The notes: generated by a model from the letters alone, not told the origin. Counted from the stretch's first letter, positions 53,823 to 63,738 are shown. The stretch: DNA of 64,000 bases from Nitrospirota bacterium (GCA_023481175.1 JAMCWM010000008.1:78462-142461); one strand, 5' to 3'. Made by a program: numbers and translations.

Positions 53823-55145
53823 ATGGCTTTTATCGCCAATATCCGCGAATCGAGAGACCTTCTCGTCGAGCGAAATTTCGGACTTCTGCTTTTGGGCCAG
53901 CTGGTCTCCCAGCTGGGAGAGAACCTCAACAAGGTGGCTCTCTTCTGGTTCGTCTATCTTTTTACGAAAAGCCCCCAGGCGATGATCATCGTGGGGGTTC
54001 TCCAGACCCTTCCCCCGATGCTTTTCTTCTGGGCCAACGGAGTCATGCTGGACCGTTGCTCGAAGCGGAATGTCATGATCGCTGTCGATGCCGTCCGCGG
54101 ATTGCTCGTCCTTCTGATTCCGCTCCTCTACGCCCTCCATCACCTCTCCCTTCCCATCCTCTATCTGCTCGTCTTTCTCATCGCCACCGCCAGCGGGATC
54201 TTCGGGCCGGCCCTCTATTCGGCCATTCCCCTGATGGTCCACGAACCGCGGAGGGTCTCGGCCAATGCCCTGATGCAGACGACCGGGCAGGTGGGAATCC
54301 TGGTGGGTCCCCTGCTGGGCGGGGTCCTGTCGGCCCTCTACAATCCGGTCTTCGTCATGATCGCAAACGGGATGACCTTTCTCGTCTCGGCCCTCTTTCT
54401 CCTCCTCATCCGGATCCGGGAGGTCGGAGGGGAGGACCGGGTCTCCCTCCCGGGGTTCGCCGGAATCCTGGCCGAGGTGGGGGAGGGGGTCCGGTTCGTC
54501 TTTTCGGGCGACAGGCTTCTTCTGGGGCTCTTTGTCATCATGACCCTGTACGGGCTGATCACCGGTCCGGTGACCCTCCTTCTCCCGATCCTGTCCCATG
54601 CCGTCCTCCATGCCGGGTCCCAGGGATTCGGCATGCTTCTTTCCGCCTATGGGGTGGGGATGCTCCTGGCCTCGCTGGCCCTGACCGTCCGGCCCCCGAA
54701 AAATCTCTTCCGGTGGATTGCCACCGGCTTCCTGGCGGGAGGGATCCTGATCCTCCTGGTCTCGGCTTCCCGCCAGATGGCGGTCGACCTTTTGCTGATG
54801 GCCCTTTTCGGGATGGCGGTCTCGCTCGTGAATCCCCTCGTCCACACGCTCCTTCAGAACCATGCCCCCGCCCGTCTTCTCTCGCGGGTTCTGACGACCA
54901 TGAGTCTGGGCTTTCTGGGGGGGGCGATCCTGGGGATGACCGGACTTCCCTCCCTCGTGACGGCCATGGGGATCCAGACTGTCCTGATGTTGCTTGGCGG
55001 TGTCCTGATCCTTTCCTGGGCCGCCGTGAACCTGATCGAGGCCGGACATCGTTCGGGGAGGACCTTCGGCCGTCCGGTGCCAGGATTTCTGGCCGCCCTG
55101 GCCGGCCTGTCGCCCCGTCCTGAAACACCGGCGAAAGGAGAATGA
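53823..55145 (+). CDS. Major facilitator superfamily transporter
   Basis: 440 residues, about twelve helices. MFS_3-type features: ERNFGLLLLGQLVSQLGENL, DRCSKRNVMIAVDAVRGLLV and SANALMQTTGQVGILVGPLL. A likely paralogue of the preceding transporter. It ends three bases before the glycosyltransferase start. Confidence 0.88.
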   Translation: MAFIANIRESRDLLVERNFGLLLLGQLVSQLGENLNKVALFWFVYLFTKSPQAMIIVGVLQTLPPMLFFWANGVMLDRCSKRNVMIAVDAVRGLLVLLIPLLYALHHLSLPILYLLVFLIATASGIFGPALYSAIPLMVHEPRRVSANALMQTTGQVGILVGPLLGGVLSALYNPVFVMIANGMTFLVSALFLLLIRIREVGGEDRVSLPGFAGILAEVGEGVRFVFSGDRLLLGLFVIMTLYGLITGPVTLLLPILSHAVLHAGSQGFGMLLSAYGVGMLLASLALTVRPPKNLFRWIATGFLAGGILILLVSASRQMAVDLLLMALFGMAVSLVNPLVHTLLQNHAPARLLSRVLTTMSLGFLGGAILGMTGLPSLVTAMGIQTVLMLLGGVLILSWAAVNLIEAGHRSGRTFGRPVPGFLAALAGLSPRPETPAKGE

Positions 55146-55148
55146 CGC

Positions 55149-56228
55149 GTGAGAATCGCCCTGGTATCGACTCCCTTTGTCAGCGTTCCTCCCAAAAAGT
55201 ATGGGGGAACCGAGCTCTTCCTCTACCATCTGGCCGAAAAGCTGATCGACCGAGGCCATGAGGTGGTTCTTTTTGCCACGGGAGATTCCCGGACGCGGGC
55301 CTATGTCGAATGCGCCTTCCCCTCCGCACGCTGGCCCATCGTTCCCCGGGACGAGCAGATCCATCTCGCCTTCTCCACGAAGCGGATCATGGAGCGGAAC
55401 GATATCGACGTCGTCCACTGGCAGTCGCCGGTGGCCGTGCCCTACGCCTCAATCACCAATGTTCCGGCCGTCGTGACTCTCCACCATTCCCGAACCCCCG
55501 AGTTTTCGGAGATCTATCGCCACTATCCGGAAAACCACTATGTGGCGATCAGCCACTCCCAGAAGGAACAGGAAGTTCCGCTCTCCCGGTTTTCCGTCAT
55601 CCATCACGGCCTGGATCCGTCGGCCTATCCGCCGTCCTTCGAGCCGGGAACCCATGCGGCCTTCCTGGGACGCCTGGCCCCCGAAAAGGGGCCGGACAGC
55701 GCCTGCCGGGTCGCCCTCGAGGCCGGGATGCCGCTCCATATCGGGGGGGCGGTCCATCCTTGCGATACCTGGTTCTACAACGACACCCTCCGGGGTCTTC
55801 TGAAAAATCCCCTCGTACACTGGCTGGGCCAGGTCGACCATCTCCAGAAGGTGGCCCTTCTCCAGGGAGCCCGGGCCCTTCTCGTCCCCATCCGCTGGGA
55901 GGAGCCCTTCGGCCTTGTCATGATCGAGGCCATGCTGTGCGGAACGCCCGTCGTCGCATTCCGTCGGGGCGCCGCGACCGAGCTTGTGGAAGACGGGGTG
56001 AACGGATATCTGGTGGACAGCGAGGCGGAAATGGCGGAGGTCCTGGCCCACAAGATCTCCGGGATCGACCGGCGGGCCTGCCGGTCCCGGGCTGTTGAGC
56101 TCTATTCCACCGAGGTCATGGTGGACGGCTACGAGGCGCTCTACCGCTCCATCCTCCGGGAAACGAGGGGAAGCGCCCGCGCCCCCCGGACGCCTCCCTT
56201 GAAGGCCGCGCTGACGGAGGTCCGCTGA
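55149..56228 (+). CDS. GT4-family glycosyltransferase
   Basis: 359 residues, GTG start. N-terminal domain RIALVSTPFVSVPPKKYGGT ELF, C-terminal donor site FLGRLAPEKGP and IRWEEPFGLVMIEAMLCGTP (EX7E). It transfers a sugar from a nucleotide donor. Its stop overlaps otsA (TGATG), which suggests a glucose or trehalose-related product, but the acceptor is unknown. Confidence 0.9.
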   Translation: MRIALVSTPFVSVPPKKYGGTELFLYHLAEKLIDRGHEVVLFATGDSRTRAYVECAFPSARWPIVPRDEQIHLAFSTKRIMERNDIDVVHWQSPVAVPYASITNVPAVVTLHHSRTPEFSEIYRHYPENHYVAISHSQKEQEVPLSRFSVIHHGLDPSAYPPSFEPGTHAAFLGRLAPEKGPDSACRVALEAGMPLHIGGAVHPCDTWFYNDTLRGLLKNPLVHWLGQVDHLQKVALLQGARALLVPIRWEEPFGLVMIEAMLCGTPVVAFRRGAATELVEDGVNGYLVDSEAEMAEVLAHKISGIDRRACRSRAVELYSTEVMVDGYEALYRSILRETRGSARAPRTPPLKAALTEVR

Positions 56229-57799
56229 TGGCGTCGGTCCTTTCTTCATCCCCGGCGCCTGCCTTCGGGAAGGAGGACCGGGGGGGCGAATGCCGGACGC
56301 CGGAAGAGATGCTGGCCTTCTACCGGCGGGAATTTGGTCCGGCCCCCCTTCTCGTGGTCACCAATCGCGAACCGGTGGTCTGGGAGGGCGCCGGGACTCT
56401 CTCCTTTCCGCCCGGAGGCGTGAGCCAGACGATTCACCGGCTCCTGGGACGGGTGGGGGGAGAATGGATCGCTCTCCGGGATTCGGGGGGGCCGGATCTT
56501 TTGAGAATTCCGCCGCCCGGAGAGGCCCCCGAGGGACCGGGGTATCGTCTAAAGCGCCTCTCGCTTCCGGACAAGGTTCGGGAGGCCCATTATGCGGGCT
56601 TCTCGAACGGGGTGCTCTGGCCGCTATTCCATGACGACCCGGACAGGGTCGTGGAGAGCGGGGATTCCTTCGAGGCCTATGTCCAGGTGAACCGTCGTCT
56701 GGCCGGCCGGGTGGTCGAATCCCTTGCGACCCTCGCCCCCGGGGCCATCTGGATCCACGACTACCAGCTCGCCCTCGTGGCCCGGGAGATCCGCCGGATG
56801 GCCGGAGACCATCTTCCGCCCCTGGCCTTCTTCTGGCACATTCCCTGGGTCGAGATTTCCTTCGCCGCGGATCGTCCCTGGCTTTCCGAGCTGGTCGACG
56901 GTCTTCTCTTTCACGACCGGATCGGTTTCCAGACGGAGCGTTACCGGGACAGCTTCCTGGACACGGTCCGCCTTCTGTACGGGAATCGCGCCTCCTGGGA
57001 CGGCCGGCATCTTTCAGTCATGACGGACAACGGGCTCCGGACCCTCTCCCTGGGTGTCTTTCCCGTTTCCATCGATCCGGCCTATTTCGACCGTCTCTCC
57101 CGGGATCCCGCGGGAGTCCGCGCCGCCCGTGAGATCCTCCGGGAGGCGGGGCTTCTGGGGCCTTGTGAGGAGATCCGTCCCTACCTCATCTCCGTCGAAC
57201 GGATGGACTATTCCAAGGGATTCCTGGAAAGAGTCGAAATCCTGGAGGCCCTCTTCACCCGCTACCCCTCCCGCATCGGAACCCTTTCCCTTCTTCAGGT
57301 GGCGCCTCCCAGCCGCCAGTCGGTAGGAGCCTACCGTCGCTATGCCGAAAAGGTCCAGGCGGCGGTCGAGCGGCTCAATGCGACCTTCGGCCGGGAGGAC
57401 TGGATTCCGGTCCGGACCATTGCCCGCTCTCTTCCCCAATCCGTCCTGGCCCCTCTCTACCGCCTCTCCGAGGGATGTCTCATTACCGCGACTGCGGACG
57501 GAATGAACCTCGTGGCAAAGGAGTTTCTGGCCTCCCTAAAGGGAGGGGACGGGGTTCTCTTCCTGAGCCGCCATACCGGGGCGGCCCAGACGATGGAGGG
57601 TCTGACCCTGATCGATCCCTTCGATCCCCTTCTGTCGGCCCGGCTCATCCACCAGGGACTCTCCCTCGACCGGGAAATCCGAAGACGCAGGAATGACCGG
57701 GCCCTGGCTCTGATCGAGCGGGACAACGTCTGCCGGTGGATGGCCGAGAATCTCCGTTCTCTCGGGTCCCTCCGGGTTCCGGCGCCGCTTCGGCGATGA
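56228..57799 (+). CDS. otsA: Alpha,alpha-trehalose-phosphate synthase
   Basis: 523 residues. GT20 motifs: VVTNREPVVW, IWIHDYQLALVAREIRR, FFWHIPWVE, ISVERMDYSKGFLERVEI and TATADGMNLVAKEFLASL. It makes trehalose-6-phosphate from UDP-glucose and glucose-6-phosphate. The catalytic Asp and the phosphate-binding Arg/Lys region are present. Coupled to otsB by ATGA. Confidence 0.93.
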   Translation: MASVLSSSPAPAFGKEDRGGECRTPEEMLAFYRREFGPAPLLVVTNREPVVWEGAGTLSFPPGGVSQTIHRLLGRVGGEWIALRDSGGPDLLRIPPPGEAPEGPGYRLKRLSLPDKVREAHYAGFSNGVLWPLFHDDPDRVVESGDSFEAYVQVNRRLAGRVVESLATLAPGAIWIHDYQLALVAREIRRMAGDHLPPLAFFWHIPWVEISFAADRPWLSELVDGLLFHDRIGFQTERYRDSFLDTVRLLYGNRASWDGRHLSVMTDNGLRTLSLGVFPVSIDPAYFDRLSRDPAGVRAAREILREAGLLGPCEEIRPYLISVERMDYSKGFLERVEILEALFTRYPSRIGTLSLLQVAPPSRQSVGAYRRYAEKVQAAVERLNATFGREDWIPVRTIARSLPQSVLAPLYRLSEGCLITATADGMNLVAKEFLASLKGGDGVLFLSRHTGAAQTMEGLTLIDPFDPLLSARLIHQGLSLDREIRRRRNDRALALIERDNVCRWMAENLRSLGSLRVPAPLRR

Positions 57800-58611
57800 C
57801 AGGAATGCCGGCACAGGAGCGGGGAGCCCGGCTTGCCCTGTTTCTGGACTTCGACGGGACACTGGCGCCGATCGCCCCCCGTCCCGACCTTGTCCGTCTC
57901 GAAGCCCGGGAACTCGCCCTGCTCGAGTCCCTCGGCCGTCTCCTTCCCGTCTTCGTCATTTCGGGGCGGGCCTTTCCCGACATTCTCCTCCGTCTTCCCG
58001 TCTCCACCCTCTCGGGTCTTTCCGGCGATCACGGGGCGGTCCGCCGCTTCCGGGACGAGATTGCGATCCATCCCGAGGCCTTGCGCGCCCGGGAGTCCCT
58101 CGCGCGGTGGGGGCCCGTGCTGCGGGAGGTGACGGACCGGGTTCCGGGAGCGGTGACAGAGGCCAAGGAGTTCAGCCTGTCGATCCATTACCGGGGGGTG
58201 GAGCCGGAGCGGGTTCCCCGTCTTTTTTCGGAGGTCGAAGGGCTCTTCGGCGTCTGGGACGACCGGGACCGTTTCCGGATCTCGCATGGAAAAATGGTCT
58301 GGGAAGTCCGTCCGGCGGGGGGGGTGACCAAAGAGGAGACGATGGACTTTTTCCTGGAACTCCTGGCCCGGGAGTCCGGAGGGGTTCCGGGGGAGTATCG
58401 GCCCGTGATGGTGGGGGACGACACGACCGATCTCGGCGCCGTCAACCGCGCCCTGGTCCTCGGCGGCCGGGGATACTGGGTCGGCGATCCCCCCCCGGGA
58501 CTCGCGGCCGGGGCCGCCCGGCTCGGAAATCCTGCCGAGGTCTGGAGTCTTCTCGCCCGTCTGCGCGACGCGCTCGCACAAGGAAAGGACCCCCTGAGGG
58601 AGCTGGCGTAA
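57796..58611 (+). CDS. otsB: Trehalose-6-phosphate phosphatase
   Basis: 271 residues. HAD motif I LFLDFDGTLAPIAPRPDL, motif II VISGR, late motif VMVGDDTTDLGAVNRAL. It removes phosphate to give trehalose, an osmoprotectant. ATGA overlap with otsA gives a complete two-step pathway. Confidence 0.94.
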   Translation: MTGMPAQERGARLALFLDFDGTLAPIAPRPDLVRLEARELALLESLGRLLPVFVISGRAFPDILLRLPVSTLSGLSGDHGAVRRFRDEIAIHPEALRARESLARWGPVLREVTDRVPGAVTEAKEFSLSIHYRGVEPERVPRLFSEVEGLFGVWDDRDRFRISHGKMVWEVRPAGGVTKEETMDFFLELLARESGGVPGEYRPVMVGDDTTDLGAVNRALVLGGRGYWVGDPPPGLAAGAARLGNPAEVWSLLARLRDALAQGKDPLRELA

Positions 58612-58615
58612 CCTC

Positions 58616-59551
58616 TCAGGAGCCGGCCAGAAGGCCGCTCCGCTCCAGATAGTCCGCCAGGGCGATCTCCCAGGAGGGGAGGACGATGCCGGTCCGGTGG
58701 GCCTTTTCGTTCGAGAGGACGGAAAAGGGGGAGCGGGGGGCGACCGGCCGGTAGAGGGCCAGCGGGACCGGGGACAGGTCCGGGGCGAGTCCCGAAAGTT
58801 CGAAGATCCGCCGGGCGAATTCGTACCAGCTGACATTGCCGGCGTTGGTGAGATGCCAGAGGCCGAAGGGCAGGGGAGCGGTCACGAGGCGGGCGATGCC
58901 CCGGGCCAGATCCCGGGCGGCGGTGGGGCCGACCCTTTGGTCCGAGACGACCCGGAGGGGCTTTCCCTCCCGGGCGAGCCGGACCATGGTCGTGACGAAG
59001 TTGCCTCCCTTCTGCCCGGACCCGCTCCCGCCGTAGAGGCCGCAGGTCCGGACAATCCAGGACCGCTCCCAGGCTCCCGTGACCAGCCGCTCTCCTGTCG
59101 CCTTCGAGAGGCCATAGACCGAGAGGGGGCGGGTCGGCGCCTCCTCCGGGTAGGGGATCTGCTCCTCTTCGTGGATGCCTCCGCTCATGACATAGTCGGT
59201 CGAGACGTGGAGAAGGGCCGTGCCCGCCTCCCGGCAGGCCCGCGCGAGAAGCAGGGGAGCAAAGGCGTTGAGCTCGAAGCACTCCCGGACCTCGGTCTCT
59301 CCGCGGTCGACGGCATTGTAGGCGCTGGTGTTGAGGATGATGTCGAACCCCGCCCCGGGAATCTCCCCCAGGGAGGAGGGGGAGGTGATGTCGAAGGCGG
59401 GCCGGTCGAGACAGAGAAGGGAGACCTTCCGGGAGAGGTCGGGCTCGGAAAAACGCCTGACGAGCTCCTGTCCCAGCTGGCCGCGGGATCCGATCAGGCC
59501 GATCTTGAGGGGAGAGGGCACGGGCTTGGGTCCTTTCGCTGGATCTGCCAT
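58616..59551 (-). CDS. rfbD: dTDP-4-dehydrorhamnose reductase
   Basis: 311 residues. IGLIGSRGQLGQELVRRF (Rossmann GxxGQLG), FDIILNTSAYNAVDRGETE, LLHVSTDYVMSGG, VYGLSKATGERLV. Last step of dTDP-rhamnose synthesis. The ATG has no clear ribosome site; GTG 59521 (10 residues shorter, AAAGGA upstream) is an alternative. It is divergent from the epimerase gene. Confidence 0.9.
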   Translation of the reverse strand: MADPAKGPKPVPSPLKIGLIGSRGQLGQELVRRFSEPDLSRKVSLLCLDRPAFDITSPSSLGEIPGAGFDIILNTSAYNAVDRGETEVRECFELNAFAPLLLARACREAGTALLHVSTDYVMSGGIHEEEQIPYPEEAPTRPLSVYGLSKATGERLVTGAWERSWIVRTCGLYGGSGSGQKGGNFVTTMVRLAREGKPLRVVSDQRVGPTAARDLARGIARLVTAPLPFGLWHLTNAGNVSWYEFARRIFELSGLAPDLSPVPLALYRPVAPRSPFSVLSNEKAHRTGIVLPSWEIALADYLERSGLLAGS

Positions 59552-59645
59552 AATGGGGAAAAAGTTTTCCGGCCCCGCACGGGGACCGGAGGGGATCTTA
59601 CCATATCCGCCAAAGCGGGCGACAGGGCGGGAAAAGGAGTGCGGT

Positions 59646-60566
59646 ATGCGGTATCTGGTGACGGGGGGAGCGGGCTTTGTCGGATCGAATCTGGTCCTCC
59701 GCCTTGAAAAGGACCGCCACGACGTGACGGTGATCGACGACCTCTCGTCGGGCCATTTCAAGAATCTGATCGGCTTCCGGGGAGATTTCTACGCGCAGGA
59801 CCTCGCCGAAACCGACCTCGTCGCGACCTTCGACAGAAAACCGCCCTTCGATGCCATCTTTCACCAGGCCTCGATCACGGATACCACCGTCATGGATCAG
59901 CGACTGATGATGCACCGGAACGTGGAGGGGTTTCACCGGGTCATCGAGTACGCGCTCAGGTTCCAGATCCCGGTGGTCTACGCCTCGTCGGCCGGGGTGT
60001 ACGGGGCCAACCCGAGTCCCCAGACCGAGGAACAGTCGCCGGCGCCCCTCAATGTCTACGGATTTTCGAAGGCCGTCCTCGACAATGTGGCCAGAAAGGC
60101 GGCCATCGGTTTTTCCCGGACGATCGTGGGGCTTCGCTATTTCAATGTCTTCGGTCCCGGCGAGCAGTTCAAGGGGTCGGCGGCCTCGATGATCTATCAG
60201 CTCTATCGCCAGATGAAGGCCGGCAAGGCCCCCCGGGTCTTCAAGTGGGGGGAGCAGGGGCGGGACTTCGTATACGTCAAGGATGTGGTGGAGGCCAATA
60301 TTCTCGCCCTTTCGGCCAGAAGCTCCGGAAGCTTCAACATCGGATCCGGCTCCGAGACCTCCTTCAACACCCTCATCGAGACGATCCGCACGGCGTTGGC
60401 TCTCGACCTCAAAACGGAATACTTCGACAATCCCTATGACTTCTACCAGGAACACACCTGTGCCTCCATCGACCTGGCCCGGGAGGTTCTGGGCTACGCT
60501 CCCCGCTTTTCCGTTCCCGACGGAATCCGCGACTACCTCGATTATCTCGAGCACTCCGGACGATAG
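59646..60566 (+). CDS. hldD: ADP-glyceromanno-heptose 6-epimerase-like NAD-dependent epimerase
   Basis: 306 residues with AAAAGGAG before the ATG. SDR fold: MRYLVTGGAGFVGSNLVLRL, FHQASITDTTVMDQRLMM, VVYASSAGVYGANPSPQTEE, and YGFSK with catalytic Tyr/Lys; then LRYFNVFGPGEQFKGSAAS. The DTTVMD segment and RYFNVFGPGE match HldD, which makes the heptose precursor of LPS core. A general dTDP- or UDP-sugar epimerase is the alternative. Confidence 0.82.
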   Translation: MRYLVTGGAGFVGSNLVLRLEKDRHDVTVIDDLSSGHFKNLIGFRGDFYAQDLAETDLVATFDRKPPFDAIFHQASITDTTVMDQRLMMHRNVEGFHRVIEYALRFQIPVVYASSAGVYGANPSPQTEEQSPAPLNVYGFSKAVLDNVARKAAIGFSRTIVGLRYFNVFGPGEQFKGSAASMIYQLYRQMKAGKAPRVFKWGEQGRDFVYVKDVVEANILALSARSSGSFNIGSGSETSFNTLIETIRTALALDLKTEYFDNPYDFYQEHTCASIDLAREVLGYAPRFSVPDGIRDYLDYLEHSGR

Positions 60567-60590
60567 CGCCCGGCGGGGAAGGGCGGACGG

Positions 60591-62429
60591 ATGAGCGGGC
60601 TTGGGAAGGTCGGCCTCTGTCTCGGACTGGCCCTCATCCTCCTTCCGGGCCCTCTCCTCGCGGCGTCCGGGCCGCCCGGACCGAAAGACGGGCGGCCCCC
60701 CTCCTTTGCGGCGCTGTCCTCCCTTTCGGTGGTCGACCGGGTGGAGAACGAGCGGGAGGACCTCTCCCGGGTCACGACGGAGATCGAGCTCCACTACGGC
60801 ACGGTCAAGAGCCGCTCCATATCCCTGGCCCTGGGCCGGATCGCCCGCTCCCTCACCCCCTTTCTCCTCCACCCGGAATTTCCCGCGGAGGTAATCCTCA
60901 TCGACGACGCGAAGCCCGCCGGGTTCTATCTCGGAGGGGAGACCGTCGTCCTGACGCGCGGGCTCGTCTTCTCCGGCCTCGTCCGGGACACCGACACGAT
61001 GGCGGGTCTGATCGCCCTTCTTCTTTCGCGCCACGACCTTCTCGAGGAGGGGAAGACGCGGACGCGTCTGTCGGGTCCCGCCCTTTTGAAAAACCGGAAC
61101 AGGGAGGCCAGGAACGCCGCCCTGATCCTTCTCCGGGCCGGCTATCACTATGCCGGGGCCGTGGAGGCGGTGCGCGTCATGGACACGGTCCGGGAGGGCG
61201 AGGGATGGAAGAAGACCATCGACTATCTGAATCGCGAGAAGGCCCGGATCGAGGTCGACGCCTCCGAACTCGAGGACGGGGTGTCGCTTCTTCTGGCGGG
61301 CCGTCCGGCGGCCTCCGTTCCCTTTCTGGTCCGGTATGTCGACCGCTCCCCCCGCTCTCTCGAGGGGAGGTTCTGGCTGGGGCTGGCCTACTACCGGGAC
61401 TATTTCCGGACCCTTCCGGTCTCCCGGGAAACCCTTCTCTTTTCGGTCGACCCGCTTCCGACCCTCCCCCCCTTGCCTCCCCGGGAGGAGCGCAGGAGGC
61501 GCTGGGAGCGGGATTTTGCCCGGGCCATCTGGTCGGGGATCCTTTTGGACAGCCCCTCCTTCTCCCCGGCATGGAACGGACTGGGTCGGATCGCCCTGTT
61601 GAAAGGACATCTGCGGACGGCCCGACGTTTTTTCGGACGGGCCTCCCATCTCAATCCCACCTCCCCCTGGTATGCGGCGGATTTTGCCCTGGCCCTGTGG
61701 ATGCGCGACCACAAGGTGCAGGGGCTCAACCGGTGGAACGAGGCCACGGGGCTGGCGGGCTATGACCCCCGTCTCGTCTACGACCAGAGTGTGCTTGCCC
61801 GGATGGGCGAGCCGCTTCTCCCGACAGGGCTGGCCTCGGTCGAAGAGCTTCCCGGCTGGGAGTTTGTCCGGACTTTGTGGGGGGAAAGCATAGGAGAGCG
61901 GAGAATCCGGCCGATGCCCTCCTTTATCGGCCAGGTCCTGCCCGCTCCCCTTTTGCCGGGGATGGCCTCCGGACGGGTGCGCCGCCTTGTGGGACTTCCC
62001 TCATCCGCTCCCATCCGCTCCCACCGCTACCTGATCTGGGACTATCGCCTCAGAAGCTACCGTCTGGTCTTCCGGGGAGGGATCGTGCGCATCGCGGAGT
62101 TTTACGGAAAGATCCGCAAAAAGCTCCCGAAGTATCCGGACAGGGGGCTCGAGAAGACTCCCGGCCTGCATCCTGAGGACGATCCGGTCGAGGTGGTTCC
62201 CTATGCCCGGATCGCCTACCTCAGATACCGGACGATCCGTCACCAGTGGGTGGTCCAGAGGGTCGGCACGGTGCTCGACCGGTTCATCGTCCTCTCCGAC
62301 CGGCCGGACGAGCCGGGGGGAATCGCCCGTCCCGAAAGGAAAACAACCGGCTCTTCGAAAACCGTCCCCGAAAGGGTCCGTCCCGGAGCGGACTCTCCCC
62401 CGGGGGGCGGACCGGGGCGACCCGGATGA
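60591..62429 (+). CDS. Exported M48-like protein with degenerate active site and TPR-type repeats
   Basis: 612 residues. Signal peptide about 1-25 (LCLGLALILLPGPLLAA). Residues 50-140 follow the M48 peptidase layout (ISLALGRIARSLTPFL, FYLGGETVVLTRGLVF), but the expected HExxH is replaced by LIALLLSRHDLLEEG, so zinc hydrolysis is unlikely. A central region has TPR-like helices (NGLGRIALLKGHLRTARRFF). C-terminal 100 residues are basic and Pro-rich. Probably a periplasmic structural or assembly factor. It follows hldD by 25 bases. Confidence 0.65.
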   Translation: MSGLGKVGLCLGLALILLPGPLLAASGPPGPKDGRPPSFAALSSLSVVDRVENEREDLSRVTTEIELHYGTVKSRSISLALGRIARSLTPFLLHPEFPAEVILIDDAKPAGFYLGGETVVLTRGLVFSGLVRDTDTMAGLIALLLSRHDLLEEGKTRTRLSGPALLKNRNREARNAALILLRAGYHYAGAVEAVRVMDTVREGEGWKKTIDYLNREKARIEVDASELEDGVSLLLAGRPAASVPFLVRYVDRSPRSLEGRFWLGLAYYRDYFRTLPVSRETLLFSVDPLPTLPPLPPREERRRRWERDFARAIWSGILLDSPSFSPAWNGLGRIALLKGHLRTARRFFGRASHLNPTSPWYAADFALALWMRDHKVQGLNRWNEATGLAGYDPRLVYDQSVLARMGEPLLPTGLASVEELPGWEFVRTLWGESIGERRIRPMPSFIGQVLPAPLLPGMASGRVRRLVGLPSSAPIRSHRYLIWDYRLRSYRLVFRGGIVRIAEFYGKIRKKLPKYPDRGLEKTPGLHPEDDPVEVVPYARIAYLRYRTIRHQWVVQRVGTVLDRFIVLSDRPDEPGGIARPERKTTGSSKTVPERVRPGADSPPGGGPGRPG

Positions 62430-62461
62430 AGAGCGAACGGAGACAAGGAAAAGGAGGTGTG

Positions 62462-62812
62462 ATGAAAAGGATCGGAAGAAGCCTGCTCAGCGGGGTGATG
62501 TTTCTCCTTCTCGGAACAGGGGCGGCCGCGCCCGGGCCGGCCCTGGCCGACGGCGGGGAGGGGAAAAAAATATACGAGGCGCACTGCCTTTCCTGCCACG
62601 GGGTCCGCGGAGACGGGAAAGGACCCCGTTCCCGGGAACTCTCTCCCCCTCCGCCGGATTTTTCCGATCCGGCCTTCTGGGAGAACCGGACGGACTCCTT
62701 CCTTTTTCATGTCGTCCAGAACGGACTGGGATCCATGCCGGGCTGGTCCGAGACCCTGTCGCCCGGCAGCATCGAGGATGTCCTCTCCTATCTCCGGACC
62801 TTCCGCCGGTAA
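62462..62812 (+). CDS. Small class I c-type cytochrome
   Basis: 116 residues with AGGAGG upstream. Signal peptide 1-29, single haem motif CLSCH (42-46), Met ligand region GSMPGW. A periplasmic electron carrier. In iron oxidisers such proteins relay electrons from outer membrane cytochromes; here that is inference. Confidence 0.93.
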   Translation: MKRIGRSLLSGVMFLLLGTGAAAPGPALADGGEGKKIYEAHCLSCHGVRGDGKGPRSRELSPPPPDFSDPAFWENRTDSFLFHVVQNGLGSMPGWSETLSPGSIEDVLSYLRTFRR

Positions 62813-62818
62813 CCGGCC

Positions 62819-63154
62819 TCAGGAGGGAGGGGACGACGGGGGGTTCGGGATCTGGAGCTCCGCCACGATGCGGCCCTCCGACAGGTGTTCCTTCATGATG
62901 CGCGCGATCTCCTCCCGGTTTGTCACGCGGTAGTAGACGCCGTCCGGGTAGACGGCCAGGACCGGGCCCGATTCGCAGGCATCGAGACATCCCGAGCGGT
63001 TGGCGCGGAAGGGTCCGGGAACGCCGGCCCGGAGGGCCTCTTCCTTGACGGTCTCGAGCAGGGGGACCGCTCCCCTGGCCTGGCAGGAGCCCCGGGGGGA
63101 ACCGGCGGGGCGCTCGTTGGTGCAGAGAAAAAGATGGTAGCGATATCGGCTCAT
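62819..63154 (-). CDS. Thioredoxin-like [2Fe-2S] ferredoxin
   Basis: 111 residues with AAAGGAG before the ATG. Four Cys ligands in HLFLCTNERPAGSPRGSCQA and SGCLDACESGPVLAVYPDG match the thioredoxin-fold ferredoxin family. It carries one 2Fe-2S cluster in the cytoplasm. Convergent with the cytochrome gene, with six bases between the stops. Confidence 0.93.
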   Translation of the reverse strand: MSRYRYHLFLCTNERPAGSPRGSCQARGAVPLLETVKEEALRAGVPGPFRANRSGCLDACESGPVLAVYPDGVYYRVTNREEIARIMKEHLSEGRIVAELQIPNPPSSPPS

Positions 63155-63550
63155 GGATCTCCTTTCGTGGTGTTCCGGGGCGGTTTCCCGCCTGCCGGAA
63201 GAGGAAGAAGGGTCGGAATCGGCCCGATCTGCGACTCGGGGAGACGTCCCGGAAAATGGTGCGGGCAGGTGGGCAGGTCTCCGATGGAGGACGATCGGCG
63301 GGGTGCAGGGAGAATGAAACCGACTCCCTCCGACAGACCGCCGGGCGGTTTCCGATCTTCACGACGAAGATACGCTAGGCGCAATTCCCGATTCTGTCAA
63401 TGATCCGATCATCTCCGCCTCTGCTTCCGGAACTCGCCCGGACGGAAGCGTCGGGGCTTCTGCGTTTCAAGCCAGATCAGATTGGGGAAAATTTTCAGGA
63501 ACATTCCGATCGATTCATTGATTTAGAGACTAATTTTGATACATCTGGCT
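63155..63550. other. Intergenic region, no gene recognised
   Basis: About 395 bases. Base composition drops in GC from about 63480, where the decayed toxin-antitoxin remnant begins. No promoter or RNA element stands out. Confidence 0.45.
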
Positions 63551-63738
63551 ATGAAGCGAGTGATCCGGGTTGGGAGTGTGAAAAAAGATTTCCGGCAACA
63601 TTTTTCCAAAATCGCTCAAAGAGAAGCCGGACACCAGATCTATCGCCTTCAGGAAGGATTCGGTACAAAAGACTGGAAGCCCCTTCATGGGGTTGGTTCT
63701 GGTGTTCGGGAGATTCGCATTCATAAGGAGAGACGGAT
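63551..63738 (+). pseudogene. Truncated HigB/phage-Gp49-like toxin
   Basis: The frame from ATG 63551 reads MKRVIRVGSVKKDFRQHF, AGHQIYRLQEGFGTKDWKPL and GVGSGVREIRIHKE, matching the N-terminal two-thirds of Gp49/HigB toxins. The usual C-terminal strand (YVxKFxxAVYVLHCFQKK) is missing. After about 63738 the frame reads nonsense that overlaps antitoxin sequence in another frame. Confidence 0.65.
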
